Source of the DNA: Symsagittifera roscoffensis
Lineage: Eukaryota > Xenacoelomorpha > Acoela > Convolutidae
DNA: 64,000 bases
Direction of reading: 5' to 3'
Assembly: GCF_963678635.1 (NCBI RefSeq)
Contig: NC_087063.1
Coordinates: 76,779,617-76,843,616, forward strand
Below, piece after piece: positions 21,795-33,098 of this stretch. The position numbers were made by a program, and so were the translations under genes. Under the pieces are notes generated by a model. That model worked only from the letters and a program-made list of their open reading frames with translations. It ran no database searches and was not told where the DNA came from. Position 1 is the first letter of the stretch. Each line of letters starts with the position of its first letter.

Positions 21795-23850
21795 TCAATT
21801 ACTCAGAGCTAATTTCCAACTTCGTCTTTATTTGCCCAAATTCTACTCACTGCAGATGTCCAAATTTGACTCGAAAGAATTCAACGCTCTTCTAACTCCT
21901 GCGGTTCGAAGAATCCAAACTGTATTTGAGGAAAACAAACATGAAATCAGATTATGTGGAGGCGCCGTGAGAGATTTACTGCAGGGAAAGGGACCGAAAG
22001 ATGTCGACTTGGCTACTACAGCTTTGCCAGAAGAAATGCTGGATTTATGTTTGAAGCACGACTGGAGAACTATCAACACTAATGGTCTTTCTCATGGCAC
22101 TGTCACTATTCGCTTAGATGATGAGAATTATGAAATTACGACTTTGAGGATTGATAAAGTCACAGATGGAAGGCGAGGCATCAATAAAACATAACTCTCC
22201 GCGAATTTATTTTGATTAACTTCTCTGAAAAAGCTGGAATTTAACTGATGCTTACATTAATTGCACTATTTTTACACGAAAGCTCTGAAATTGTAGGATT
22301 TTGAAAGTGTAACAACCGTTAATGATATTTCTACATTTTAATCGAATCGCGTTTCAACGTTTTTAACGATTCATGACGATGATTCTGTGATGCATTGAAT
22401 TTTTCCAGAGAAACAATCTTATGACAAAAGTTGAATTTTTTATTCGCATATCTGTAGATTAACGTATGTTGAAGATTTTTTGATGAGAGTTAGTTTTAAT
22501 TGATACCAGGCGAGCTGAGGTCGAGTTTACGAAAGATTGGCAGCTTGACGCGGAGAGAAGAGACTTGACGTTTAACTCGCTCTTTTTGGGATTAGATGGC
22601 ACATTGTATGATTACTTCTCCGGGGCTGAAGATTTGAAATTGAAGAGAGTGAGATTTGTGGGAGATGCGCAGAAGAGAATCCAGGAAGATTATCTCCGAA
22701 TTTTACGGTTGGTTCTCAATTAATTGGCGTAAACATTGCTGTTCTTTTACTACTTTAAGACTATCTAGCGCTAACCCTCCTGGATATGAGTTCAAAATAG
22801 TTAGTTTGGATATTTGAATATGTCTTTGTTAAATTGCTTTTTTAAAATGGAAATTCAAATGTAAGGGGGGGGGGGAGAGTTGATAAAGAATTTTGAATGT
22901 TCTTGAATTTTTGTGCATTTTGCTTTGCCATTTCCCAAAGCTCTTTTTTGCCATTTTTCGTTGTTTCGTAAGTTCAGCTTCGTCTCTGTGTAAAATTTAA
23001 GTAAGATCGCATAAACTAGAAATTTTAGTTGTCTACAAAAATTTTTTGCACCGCAGCGAAATGGTTGTGTCGTAACAATTTCCAATTTGATCTAGATACT
23101 ACTTTGTTCTTTAATCGAGTTTTGTTCTTCATTTTCAGGTACTTCCGCTTTTTCGGCAGAATTGATCCACCGTCGGACAGCCATGATCACGAAAGTTTAG
23201 AGGTCATCCGGTTAAACGCTCATGGACTGGGCGGCATTTCTGGCGAGCGAATCTGGTCTGAGCTAAAACTAATTCTGGTAGGAAATCAAGCCCCAGAATT
23301 GGTCGAAAAAATGCACGAAGTAGGTTTATTTCCATACTTCGAGGTGCCAGATCGAAAACCAAATCCTGAGTTTAGAACTGTTTACGATAAGTCACGAAAG
23401 TTCAAACCGTTGCCAATTACGCTTTTGTCGTCTCTGTTTGAAACGGAAACGGAAGTCAAAAAGTTCGAAGCCAGAATCAAGTTTTCACGACTTGAAAGAT
23501 TGATTGCGCTTTTTATAGTCCAGCATAAAACTGCGCCTGATCAAAAGAAGTTTGATTTGAAGTATTTCCAAGATCTCTTGGTAGACAACAAAGACTTTCC
23601 TTCTAAAGAGCATCCGCTTTTTGAATATTTGAAGTACACTGGAAATGAAGAGTTGATTATGAATCTCGAGAGTTGGGACGTCCCAAGGTTCCCGATTTCA
23701 GGAACCGATTTGAGGCAGTTCAACGTTAAACCTGGAAAAGATGTGGGAAAAGTGCTAAAACTGTTGCGTGAAAAGTGGAAAAACTCAAACTATTTGAATT
23801 CGAAAGATGAACTCTTACAAAATGTTCCTAGCCTTATATCAAATAATTGA
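21784..23850 (+). CDS. TRNT1: CCA-adding tRNA nucleotidyltransferase, 3 exons
   Basis: Exons are 21784-22172, 22510-22707 and 23139-23850, giving 432 residues from the first ATG, the same size as human TRNT1. The enzyme adds or repairs the 3' CCA of tRNAs using CTP and ATP in mitochondria, cytosol and nucleus. Class II motifs are in order: GGAVRD (59-64) with the catalytic DVD (73-75), the RRD motif that follows KDWQLDAE (146-148), EDYLRILR (189-196) for base selection, and ERIW (232-235). The first 24 residues are rich in Arg, Leu and aromatics and lack acidic residues, as in a mitochondrial presequence. A second in-frame ATG at 21856 (residue 25) would give a cytosolic/nuclear form. Intron 1 appears to be GC-AG. 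GTF2A2 lies just upstream on the same strand. All core motifs are intact, so the gene should be functional. Confidence 0.94.
22173..22509 (+). other. TRNT1 intron 1, apparent GC-AG intron
   Basis: The reading frame across the conserved DGR-RAEVEF join leaves no GT donor. GGAAG/GCGAGG and ATACCAG/GCGAG restore the frame exactly. Because AGGCGAG occurs at both borders, the cut could also lie five bases further right (GAG/GCATCA ... GCGAG/CTGAGG). That too is GC-AG and gives the same protein. The first option fits the GC-donor consensus better. Confidence 0.75.
22905..23005 (+). mobile_element. SINE-like tail fragment
   Basis: Within TRNT1 intron 2, AGCTCTTTTTTGCCATTTTTCG followed by TTCAGCTTCGTCTCTGTGTA matches the 3' tail of the copies at 11226 and 12105. 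The head is missing. A G-run (22863-22874) lies just upstream. Confidence 0.45.
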
Positions 23851-24750
23851 TTATTCTGTTTATGTTTTCGCACGGCCGATTTCTTAAAACTTCGCTGTCG
23901 TAGAAAATGTTGAATTGTTTTTCAAACCACCTTTTAAAAGCATTGTTCCTACGTAATAATCGACTTGCAAGATGTGTACGTAGTTATCACTTACTGAGAA
24001 GGTAAGAAATATTAGCGATGTAACACATCATTTCATTGTATCTTCCTGTGCTGGAATTTCGCATTAAGTTTAATTGATTTAAAAAGCTAATTGCTTTTCA
24101 GAGTTTCAGCCATCCGGTAAATTTCATTATTTAGCAGACCCTGAATTTTAAAACACAGTGCAAAGTTGCGTTTTAGGTATTCAATTCGTTTTCTATACGG
24201 GTTTGTACCAACTCAATTCAATTCTAGAATTTGATAAAAAAGGGTTTGATTTTCTAGAAATTAGGGTGCTTAACGGGTCTAACAAGGTTTCCCGTAAAAA
24301 TTCTGAAAACGTGGTACTCAGAGGATGAGTTTTTTCGAATGGTGCCCTCAATGTTTGCCATATTAATTCTTCGTATATCTTTCCTTAAGATGTAACCGGA
24401 ATTGATTCTGCCCGAAATTTTGGAATATTCAACTGCCGGATTTAGGATTACGGATTGCATCTATGGTTCTGAGGAGCATCTGCACGATGCAAATATTTAC
24501 ATTGATATTGCTGCAAAAAGCACAGTGAAAATGCCAATATAAGTATTTATGATCTGGAAAAAATAAAATGTCTGAAATTTGGTGAGTTTTCATGTTATTT
24601 GGAAGCAAAAAAATCGTCATCTTCTTTTGTCCAAGTCCTTTTTTTGTTGAAACTCAAAAGTCAATATCGAAGTATAGAAGATCAGCAGCGATTTGATCCT
24701 TTTTCTTAAGAATTGAGCGAGCGTTCAGAGTTGCAATATTCAAATGTTTT
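23851..24750. other. region after TRNT1, nothing recognised
   Basis: No AATAAA stands close to the TRNT1 stop, so its 3' end cannot be placed. The rest is AT-rich without identifiable genes or repeats. Confidence 0.5.
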
Positions 24751-24751
24751 T

Positions 24752-25628
24752 GTTCTGACTTACGATACGAAAGTAACGGAATATTTGTGCTCGGGGTGGG
24801 TTTTTTCTTATTCAGACAAATTTAAACTTTTTACCTAGCGATTTTTGACGGAATTTTTTTATATCCTTTAACAGGTATTGTTATCCTGAGCTTAAATTTG
24901 AAAAGATATTTCATCTTTGATTATTTTTCGCTATTAACGTGTAAGCGGATATTTAATCTGTCTTACAAATCGTTCCAAATTGGTTGAAAGAAGCTTATTT
25001 GCCATAATTGATTTGTTACAAGGAGCGAAATCTGTTCTTTTGTACTTTATATGCACAAAACAGTCGATCTCTGAAACACTTATAGTTATAGTAAAGTGAA
25101 CAAGACTGCTCGGATCAGGGCAAAGCCCTAAATGTTCTGACTGCCGTTTAAGCTCTATGGAGCAGTAATGACATGAAATTTTTAAATGTAAAAAAAATGA
25201 AACTAAATTTTTGAAAAAAAATTGAGGTTTTTTGTTAAAACATCCCTCCAAACGCCATATTAAGTACAAAGTGATAAATTTCGCTCCTATTAACGAATCA
25301 ATTATGGCATATAAGCTTTCTTGAACCAATTTGGAACGATTTCTACAAAGGATTACATCTCCGCTTACTCGTTAATAGCGCGAATTGTATCGCGCGTTAA
25401 TTGTCCCAAATTGGCCAAAATGGCAATCTTTAAACCCCCATAACTTTACGAAAAATGATCAGAGGTGAAATATCTTTTCAAATTTAAGCTCAGGACAACA
25501 ATAGCTTTTAAATAATATTTAAAAAAATTTGGTCAAATGTGGCTAGTTAAAAAGTCGAAGTTTCTCTGAAGAAAAAACCCACACCGAGCACAAATATTCC
25601 GTAACTTTTGTTACGAAAGTCGGAACAA
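24752..25628. mobile_element. fold-back element with long terminal inverted repeats
   Basis: The left arm (24752 to about 25053) and right arm (about 25255-25628) are inverted copies of each other, with ends near TGTTCTGACTTACGATACG and its complement. Shared strings include AATATTTGTGCTCGG and GTTCCAAATTGGTT. The right arm has about 75 bp that the left arm lacks. The centre contains ACAAGACTGCTCGGATCAGG, which recurs at 35.2 and 48.4 kb. No transposase is encoded, so it is non-autonomous. Confidence 0.8.
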
Positions 25629-25639
25629 CAAGTAAACTT

Positions 25640-27000
25640 GATGAATCTGAAAACATACCTATCTTTTTGTCTGTCTTCAGATGAAAAGTTTGAATGCATC
25701 AATGATAAGACTGATGTAAATGCAATACTGGAGGTGTTTTCACTGTATCTTGATCATCACGCACCAGTAAGCCACTTGGTCATCTCTCAAAAGAGTGCGC
25801 AAAAGGCAGAAAAAAACCTCGAGTTTTATTATAAAAAATTCCATTCTGAAAAAAACTAATGCTACTTGTTTAAAAGAACAAGGAATCAAGTGCAAGGGGC
25901 TTTTCATGTGCAAGAAGGAAGAGTACTTCGGAAAAAAAAAACTAAAGTGAATGCAATCTTGATTCAAAATCCAAAAGTTTTGAGAGCCTTCTTGGAGACA
26001 AAACGGGTATGACTTACCCGAAGACACCAGGAAGTAACAGCAATTTAGCAGAACTCCTACTTCATCGATAAAATTTCAGAGCTCACAGCAAATTTCATAG
26101 CAGAGTTGACCGAAGTAAAGTCGCATACTACTAGGGCAGAAAACGCTTTAAAACTTTTCTCTGTTGTTGACTGCAAAACTTTAGAAGAAGCAGTTGACTA
26201 CGTTTCGAATTCGCTGTCGCCATCTGACACCAATGGATCTAGAGAAATGAAAGTTTTAAAAGCAGTTGTATGCGTTTATTCCTTAATCTTCTGAATCAAT
26301 GTCTCGACGATGGTATTTTCCCCGAAAATTTTAAGGAAGCTTATGTGAGGACTGTCATCAAAAAAATAAATTTTGAACCCGAAAAAATTGGCTTAATACC
26401 GTTCAATATCGAACCTGGGGTTCCTTTCCAAAGTTTTTGAAAGATTGCTACACAAACAGTTTATTAAGTACTTTGAGGAAAGTGTTTTTTCAAGACCCAA
26501 GACATTCTGCTTATACAGGGGCGGATTTAAAGAGAGCGGACGCTCCCCCCCCCCCCCCCTCGGATTCGACTACCTGCCAACCCAAATTTTTAATTCTGCA
26601 AACACTTGAAGTCACTGGGCGTAACAATTGAGTCGAAATTGAAATTGCATAAACAAATGAGAAATGTTGGTCAAAATTGCTACAATCAACTAAGGAAACT
26701 GTACTCAATCAAATATTATCTTGGCTTTGAAAAAAGAAACTTTCTAACCAGGACGCTTGTTCTCTGCAGATTAGACTATTGTAAGTCTCTATGCAGGACT
26801 GCCAACATACCTGATGAAAACTTACAGCGAGTGCAGAATGCAGTCTGCAGATTTGTGTTTTCTCTTTGGAAGATATGTAGCATAACCCCATTTCTACACG
26901 ACCTTTATTGACTGCCGGTATATGAACGTGTTCGTTTCAAAGACCCCCAAAGAGATGGAATTTCATGTCAAAAGATACCTGGACATTAACATCAAAATCG
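25640..27000 (+). pseudogene. non-LTR retrotransposon (CR1/jockey-like) pol remnant
   Basis: In order on the plus strand, separated by frameshifts and stops: LEEAVDYVSNSLSPSDTN, then LNQCLDDGIFPENFKEAYV (the usual start of the RT finger region), then LGVTIESKLKLHKQM, then TRTLVLCRLDYCKSL and QRVQNAVCRFVF, the conserved thumb and post-RT segments of CR1, L2 and jockey elements. The central palm with YADD is missing; a MITE fragment sits there (26516-26595). A deletion probably removed the palm. The element is dead. Confidence 0.8.
26516..26595. mobile_element. hAT-MITE terminal fragment inside the LINE remnant
   Basis: CAGGGGCGGATTTAAAG followed by a run of 15 C is the reverse-oriented right end of the MITE at 40412-40846. 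It breaks off after about 80 bp, so only one end is left. Confidence 0.7.
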
Positions 27001-27509
27001 CAATCCTTGGACTTATCGAAAAAAAAACATTGATATGGAACAAAGAAAATAGTGAATCGTTGATATTGGAGACTTGCACTCGCGTACAATATCTCTTACG
27101 TGAAACCAAAAAAAGTTCCGATACAATAAAGATCTATCGGACGACGGCTTACAATAGAAGCTGGAAAGTTTGCGTCAACTGGCGAGAGAAATTAGAAATA
27201 CTTTTAATAACTTTTAAACTAAACCGAGGTTGTTTTTAAGGTTTTAACGCAGGTGAAGGATGCTTTAGGTCTATCTGTAGAAGATAACGAAGGCCGCTTC
27301 CAGGTCTCGTTTTTGAAAAGTTGTTAATGTGTTTTAATTTCCTAATTTTCAGCAGAAGGTTGCATTAGATCTCTGTAATGATATCAGTAAGTCGCTTCAG
27401 ACTTGTTGGAACAATCTGCAGAGGAAAGTTATTCCGGACCACCTTCGAACTCCAGACGAGGGCGCAAAACACAATAGTGACGATATTGAGGTTGTTCAAT
27501 TTTAGTCCA

Positions 27510-27685
27510 AAATTTTTTCCTCGGTCAAACACAATCGAACTTTTTCTTTTTGTCGGTCGACACTCTTTTTGGTTAAAAAAACACCTCAGTTGAGTTTTTT
27601 TACTCGGTCGAACTAATCAAAATGTTCATCCTCGGTCAATTGTTGTCGAAATGTTTTCCGCGGTCAAATATAGTCGAAACAAAGA
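27510..27685 (+). repeat. degenerate minisatellite, CTCGGTCAAA...GTCGAA unit
   Basis: About six diverged units of roughly 28-30 bp occur in a row, each with CTCGGTC(A/G)A and then TCGAA followed by a T-run. The stretch from 27240 to this array has no recognised content. Confidence 0.6.
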
Positions 27686-27796
27686 CAGTTAAGGCTTCTA
27701 TGTTGACATAGTCGAATGTTAATTGATTGCCACTTTGAAATCTTCTACTGTTTTCAACATTTTCAATCACTTATGGTTTTCATCAATAATTGTGGA

Positions 27797-29775
27797 CAGG
27801 GGCGGATCTAGGATGTTCTTGAGGGGTGGCGGAATGAGAAAAATTTTGACAAAACATGGATTTATTTACCATAAGAAAATGAACAAAATTAAGCAAAATT
27901 GAGTCTACAATTTTTTGCGGCAAATCTGTCGATGACCTCTTGGACTTTGATTTCTACATCTTTTTGGATGTAAATCAACGCCTAGTTTGAGAGTCGGTCC
28001 TCCTTCATAGTGGAGCGCAGGTAACTTTGTAGTAGTTTCATGCCTGAAAAAGAGCGCTCAGCAGAGCACACCGTCACAGGGAGGGTAGCACCAATCTGGA
28101 GCAAAGCAAAAATTACTGGCATTGTGACTTTGTGACACACTCTCAATGCAGCTGTGAAGAATTCTGGGGTATCAGTGTACAGAGGGAAGCGCCACATGTT
28201 TTTCCAAACTTCGAACTAGTTGGGGAAGTCACCATCTGGAAGTACACCTTCGTATAACTGGACCAGATCATTAAAATCTTTCTCCTTTGCATCCTTCTCA
28301 CTTATCCAACCGGGTAGCAGCTTGCACATTTGAACACATAAAGAAGCTGCTCTAACTTAGCGTTCCTCGAGATCCAGCAAGACAAATTTAAGAAAGGGCA
28401 GGTAAACCGACTGTCTGAATTGATGATAAGCCGATGTTGCTACGGGAAATCAGCCTCTTCTGTCTTCTATTTGAATATCGCCAAACTTTGCTGCGTTATT
28501 AGAGACTTTTTCGTAGCGACCATTGCCTTCGTCATCGCGCCATTGTTGAAAGAGGTGACGCAAGTTCCGAATGTGATCCATCGCTTGAGGCAATTCGAGC
28601 GAAGGTCCATGAGGAGCAGTGCTGGTAGCTCTAGTCGCTCCCAGCAGGTGCTTCATAGACATCAGGGCAATCGGGAACCGCATTATGCTAGCCAGATAAG
28701 CACAACATTCAGAAGCACAGCTTTCCCCAGGCCAACTGCTGATGTCTTCTAGTGTAGCTTCAATGGAAGGCTTCAGCTGGATAAAAGTCAGAACAGCATT
28801 GTGTCATTCAACCCCTCGAGTGTTAGACATCTTTGGGATTGCAGTCTTGCTAGCTTCGGCCAGCAACTTCTGTATGTTCTCACAGAAAGCATCAGAACGC
28901 TTTGCAGAACCGTGAAGTAAGGTGAATATTCGACAATTTAGGGCAAAAGCTCGGCTTATTGCAAGAACTTGCGATGAATTGACCAGAGTAAGGTTAAAGC
29001 ACTGTTTGAGCTTCTCAGGAGTGGATGACCCAGAGTTGTCAGGCTCAGGAGTGGTTGCAGTGGATAAAGGTGGTGACTTCTTGGTTCCACTGGTGAAGAA
29101 AGCCTTGAAGCCAGAAGCCTTGAAGTCCTTGGGAGCAGTCCTCTTTGACATCTGGAAGGTTGAAAAGGAAGCCCAGGGTCCAGTCCAGAGTGCAGTGTGA
29201 AATTCCAGTGAAGAAGAATCTAGAAGTTAGGTAAAGGCACTGTGTGAGCTTCTCAGGAGTGTATGGCCCAGGGTTGTTAGGCTCAGGAGTGGTTGCAGTG
29301 GATAAAGGTGGTGACTTCTTGGTTCCACTGGTGACGAAAGCCTTGAAGCCAGAAGCCTTGAATTCCTTGGGAGCAGTCCTCTTTGACATCTGGAAGGTTG
29401 AAAAGGAAGCCCAGGGTCCAGTCCAGAGTGCAGTGTGAAATTCCAGTGAAGAACAATCTAGAATGAGCTAGATAGCTTTGAACGGGGTATATATACTGCA
29501 ATTGAGGCAGATTGAAAGGTACCTGTTAGCAGGTACCCGCCTCGAGTCATAAGCTGAGTCCAATTTGAGGCCTCAAAAAAGACGCATTTTCAAACCTTGA
29601 ATCACACCTCAAAATTTTCCTTGATTTAAAGGCCGAAGACACCAGCGCTGAAGGCGCCCTTTGAAAAAAATTAGAAAAATGTCCAAAGGGGACCCTTTGG
29701 TAATTGTTAGGGCCTATTTCCTGAGGGGGTGGGGTACGTCCGCCATAACGCCCCCATCCCCTAAATCCGCCCCTG
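27797..29775 (-). mobile_element. hAT transposon with decayed transposase
   Basis: The terminal inverted repeats are CAGGGGCGGATCTAGG (27797) and its near complement ending CTAAATCCGCCCCTG (29775), 1,979 bp apart. The flanking 8-mers ATTGTGGA and GTTCTAGA agree at only 5 of 8 positions, so the insertion is old or rearranged. The right 130 bp (CCAAAGGGGACCCTTTGG and the end) match the MITEs at 9.05 and 40.4 kb. This makes it a relative of the autonomous parent of those MITEs. Its coding strand is minus. Confidence 0.82.
27900..29151 (-). pseudogene. hAT transposase (ZMYM1-like family), broken
   Basis: The frame starts MSKRTAPKDFKASGFKAFF at 29151 and runs to about 28804. It then continues after stops and frameshifts through a piece with LEDISSWPGESCASE and HLFQQWRDDEGNGRYEK to the C-terminal dimerisation block LPVTVCSAERSFSGMKLLQS, followed by MKEDRLSN, a stop, and ALIYIQKDVE. 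That block is diagnostic of hAT transposases of the kind that gave rise to ZMYM1-like host genes. Several stops interrupt it, so no active enzyme is made. Transposases of this family cut and paste DNA bounded by CAGGGG-type ends. Confidence 0.82.
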
Positions 29776-30942
29776 GTTCTAGAGATATGAGCGGTCAAAT
29801 TTTAAAAAATTTGCAATTGAAATTATTTTTTAAATCCCTCAAATCATGAAATACAGTATCTTGTTGGATGTCTCCAGTCTTATTTACCTCTGCGTCACAT
29901 TTCATTTTTTTTGAGTTTTTAATAATATTCTGGTTGTGGCTCTGGAGCTGCGGGCCACGCGCTAAATTTTTAAAACTTATATATTGCTCAAATCATCATA
30001 ACCTGTTTTTGCACCCTGATCTGAGATTGTGTTTACCCGATTTAAAAAAAATTGAGCTACAACGTCTGCACCTTTTTGTCACTTTAAAACGCACTGCCCT
30101 GTTTTTTATTTAGGTGAAGCAGCCTTATAAAGTCATAGTATTTTTGTTGATGAAGGTCTTTTCTAGTTTTTCGTGCGGTATTGTTTTGATTTTCGATTTC
30201 GTAAAGGTCTTTATGGCCATGTCTTGTATCTAAAATTGGTTAAAACTGCAGGTGAAAAATTGGAAACTGAATTGAATATAATAATTTATGCATAAAAAAA
30301 ACTCGAGAATCAGGCTGATTTACAAAAAATCTAAATTCGGCTGTTAATTATTACGCTCCTAGCATGATAAAAATTGACACAACCTCTAATCATTTCACAC
30401 TAATTCGTTATACTGCATTACTTTTAATCTCAAATCTCCAGAAATTCTAATTTTTCCTCCCTGAAAGGGTTTAAACGGCGAATTCTGTTCTGATAATTTG
30501 CATAAAACATTTAAATTAATGGTATACGGGTCTATATTTCTGTGTAGCCGCCTTCTAATTTACAAAGAACTGATAAATCTTGATTTTTTAATCAATAGCG
30601 ACCGGGGTTCTATCATAATTGTACCCTGTCTTCAGTTTATGGGTTTCCCATACTTTCAATATATTTTCACAGATAAAGTTCTAATTAGCAATTTATTACC
30701 ATATTTCACTCACTTGAGAAAAACACAGTTATTGCTTTCTGGTAATTGCTGTTCAAATTTGTTGAAAAAAATTAATGGTTACGTCAGTCGCGGCTCAGTG
30801 GTCTAATGGTCAATTTAAGTGGGGGCGTTCAACAATTCCGAAACTCTAAATGTGTTTAACAGTGTCGAAACTTCATGAGTTTTGAAAATTTTTGAGTTCT
30901 CTTTGCGAATTGATGGCAATTTTGTATGAATACTGTTTTTTG
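28787..30942. repeat. 2,156-bp tandem duplication, unit A
   Basis: It begins at GTCAGAACAGCATT inside the transposase and ends at GAATACTGTTTTTTG. Unit B follows immediately at a spacing of 2,156 bp. The unit contains the transposase N-terminus, the hAT right end and 1.17 kb of flanking DNA. It also holds an internal 238-bp tandem duplication (near 29043-29280 and 29281-29518) that repeats the transposase start. Confidence 0.93.
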
Positions 30943-33098
30943 GTCAGAACAGCATTGCGTCGTTCAACCCCTCGAGTGTTAGACATCTTTGGGAATGCAG
31001 TCTTGCTAGCTTCGGCCTGCAACTTCTGTATGTTCTCACAGAAAGCATCAGAACGCTTTGCAGAACCGTGAAGTAAGGTGAATATTCGAGATTTTAGGGC
31101 AAAAGCTCGGCTTATCGCACGAACTTGCGATGAATTGACCAGAGTTAGGTTAAGGCACTGTTTGAGCTTCTCAGGAGTGGATGACCCAGGGTTGTCAGGC
31201 TCAGGAGTGGTTGCAGTGGATAAAGGTGGTGACTTCTTGGTTCCACTGGTGAAGAAAGCCTTGAAGCCAGAAGCCTTGAAGTCCTTGGGAGCAGTCCTCT
31301 TTGACATCTGGAAGGTTGAAAAGGAAGCCCAGGGTCCAGTCCAGAGTGCAGTGTGAAATTCCAGTGAAGAAGAATCTAGAAGTTAGGTAAAGGCACTGTG
31401 TGAGCTTCTCAGGAGTGTATGGCCCAGGGTTGTTAGGCTCAGGAGTGGTTGCAGTGGATAAAGGTGGTGACTTCTTGGTTCCACTGGTGAAGAAAGCCTT
31501 GAAGCCAGAAGCCTTGAATTCCTTGGGAGCAGTCCTCTTTGACATCTGGAAGGTTGAAAAGGAAGCCCAGGGTCCAGTCCAGAGTGCAGTGTGAAATTCC
31601 AGTGAAGAACAATCTAGAATGAGCTAGATAGCTTTGAACGGGGTATATATACTGCAATTGAGGCAGATTGAAAGGTACCTGTTAGCAGGTACCCGCCTCG
31701 AGTCATAAGCTGAGTCCAATTTGAGGCCTCAAAAAAGACGCATTTTCACACCTTGAATCACACCTCAAAATTTTCCTTGATTTAAAGGCCGAAGACACCA
31801 GCGCTGAAGGCGCCCTTTGAAAAAAACTTAGAAAAATTGTCCAAAGGGGACCCTTTGGTAATTGTTAGGGCCTATTTCCTGAGGGGACTGTTCCGCCATA
31901 ACGCCTCCATCCCCTAAATCTGCCCCTGGCTCTAGAGATATGAGCGGTCAAGTTAAAAAAAAATTGCAATTGAAACTATTGTTAAATCCCTCAAATCATG
32001 AAAAAGAATATCTTGTTGGATGTCTCCAGTCTTATTTACCTTTGCCTCACATTTCTTTTTTTTTGTGTTTTTAATAAAATTCTGGTTGTGGCTCTGGAGC
32101 TGCGGGTCACGCGCTACATTTCTAAAACATATAAATTGCTCAAATCATCATAACCTGTTTTTGGACCCTGATCTGACTGAGATTGTGTTAACCCGATTTA
32201 AAAAAAAAAAAATTTTGTGCTACAACGTCTGCACTTTTTTGTCAACTTAAAACGCACTGCCCTGTTTTTTATTTAGGTAAAGCAGTCTTACAAAGTCATA
32301 GTATTTTTGTTGATGAAGGTCTTTTCTAGTTTTTCGTGCGGTATTGTTTTGATCTTCTATTTCGTAAAGGTCTTTATGGTCATGTCTTGTATGTAAAATT
32401 GCTTCAAAATGCAGGTGCAAAATTGGAAACTGAATTGATAAAATAATTTATGCATAAAAAAACCCGAGAATCAGGCTGATTTACAAAAATCTAAATTCGG
32501 ATGTTAATTATTACGCTCCTAGCATGACAAAAATTGACACAACCTTTAATCATTTCACACTAATTCGTTAAACTGCATTACTTTTAAGCTCAAATCTGCA
32601 GAAATTCTCATTTTTCCTCCCTGAAAGGGTTTAAACGGCGAATTCGTTTCTGATAATTTGCGTAAAAAATTTTAATTAATGGTATACGGGTCTATATTTC
32701 TGTGTAGCCGCCTTCTAAATTACAAAGAATTGAGAAATCTTGATTTCTTAATCATAAGCGACCGGGGTTCTATCATAGTTATACCCTGTCTTCAGTTTAT
32801 GGGTTCCCCCTACTTTCAATATATTTTCACAGATAAAATTCTAATAAGCAAATTTTTACCATATTTCACTCACTTGAGAAAAACACATTTATTGCGTCCT
32901 GGTAATTGCTGTTCAAATTTGTTGAAAAAATTTAATGATTACGTCGGTCGCGGCCAGTGGTCTAATGGACAATTTAAGTGGGGGCGTTCAACAATGCCGA
33001 AATTCTAAATGTGTTCAACATTGTCGAAACTTCATGATTTTTGAAAATTTTGAGTTCTCTTTGCGAATTGATGGCAATTTTGTATGAATACTGTTTTT
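30943..33098. repeat. 2,156-bp tandem duplication, unit B
   Basis: A copy of unit A with a few percent divergence, including the internal 238-bp duplication. It has no left hAT end, so it is a copy of the right part of the element plus flank. Some differences are small indels in T-runs. A tRNA-A-box-like string (TGGTCTAATGG) occurs in both units near 30800 and 32957, without a convincing tRNA fold. Confidence 0.92.

Noticed and set aside
28922-29438. Plus-strand frames in the hAT locus (92 and 64 residues, repeated in unit B)
   Set aside because: They are the antisense of the transposase N-terminus and recur only because of the duplications.
30787-30845. Possible tRNA with A box TGGTCTAATGG (also near 32950)
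   Set aside because: The B-box candidate is poor, no cloverleaf forms, and it lies inside a duplicated noncoding flank.
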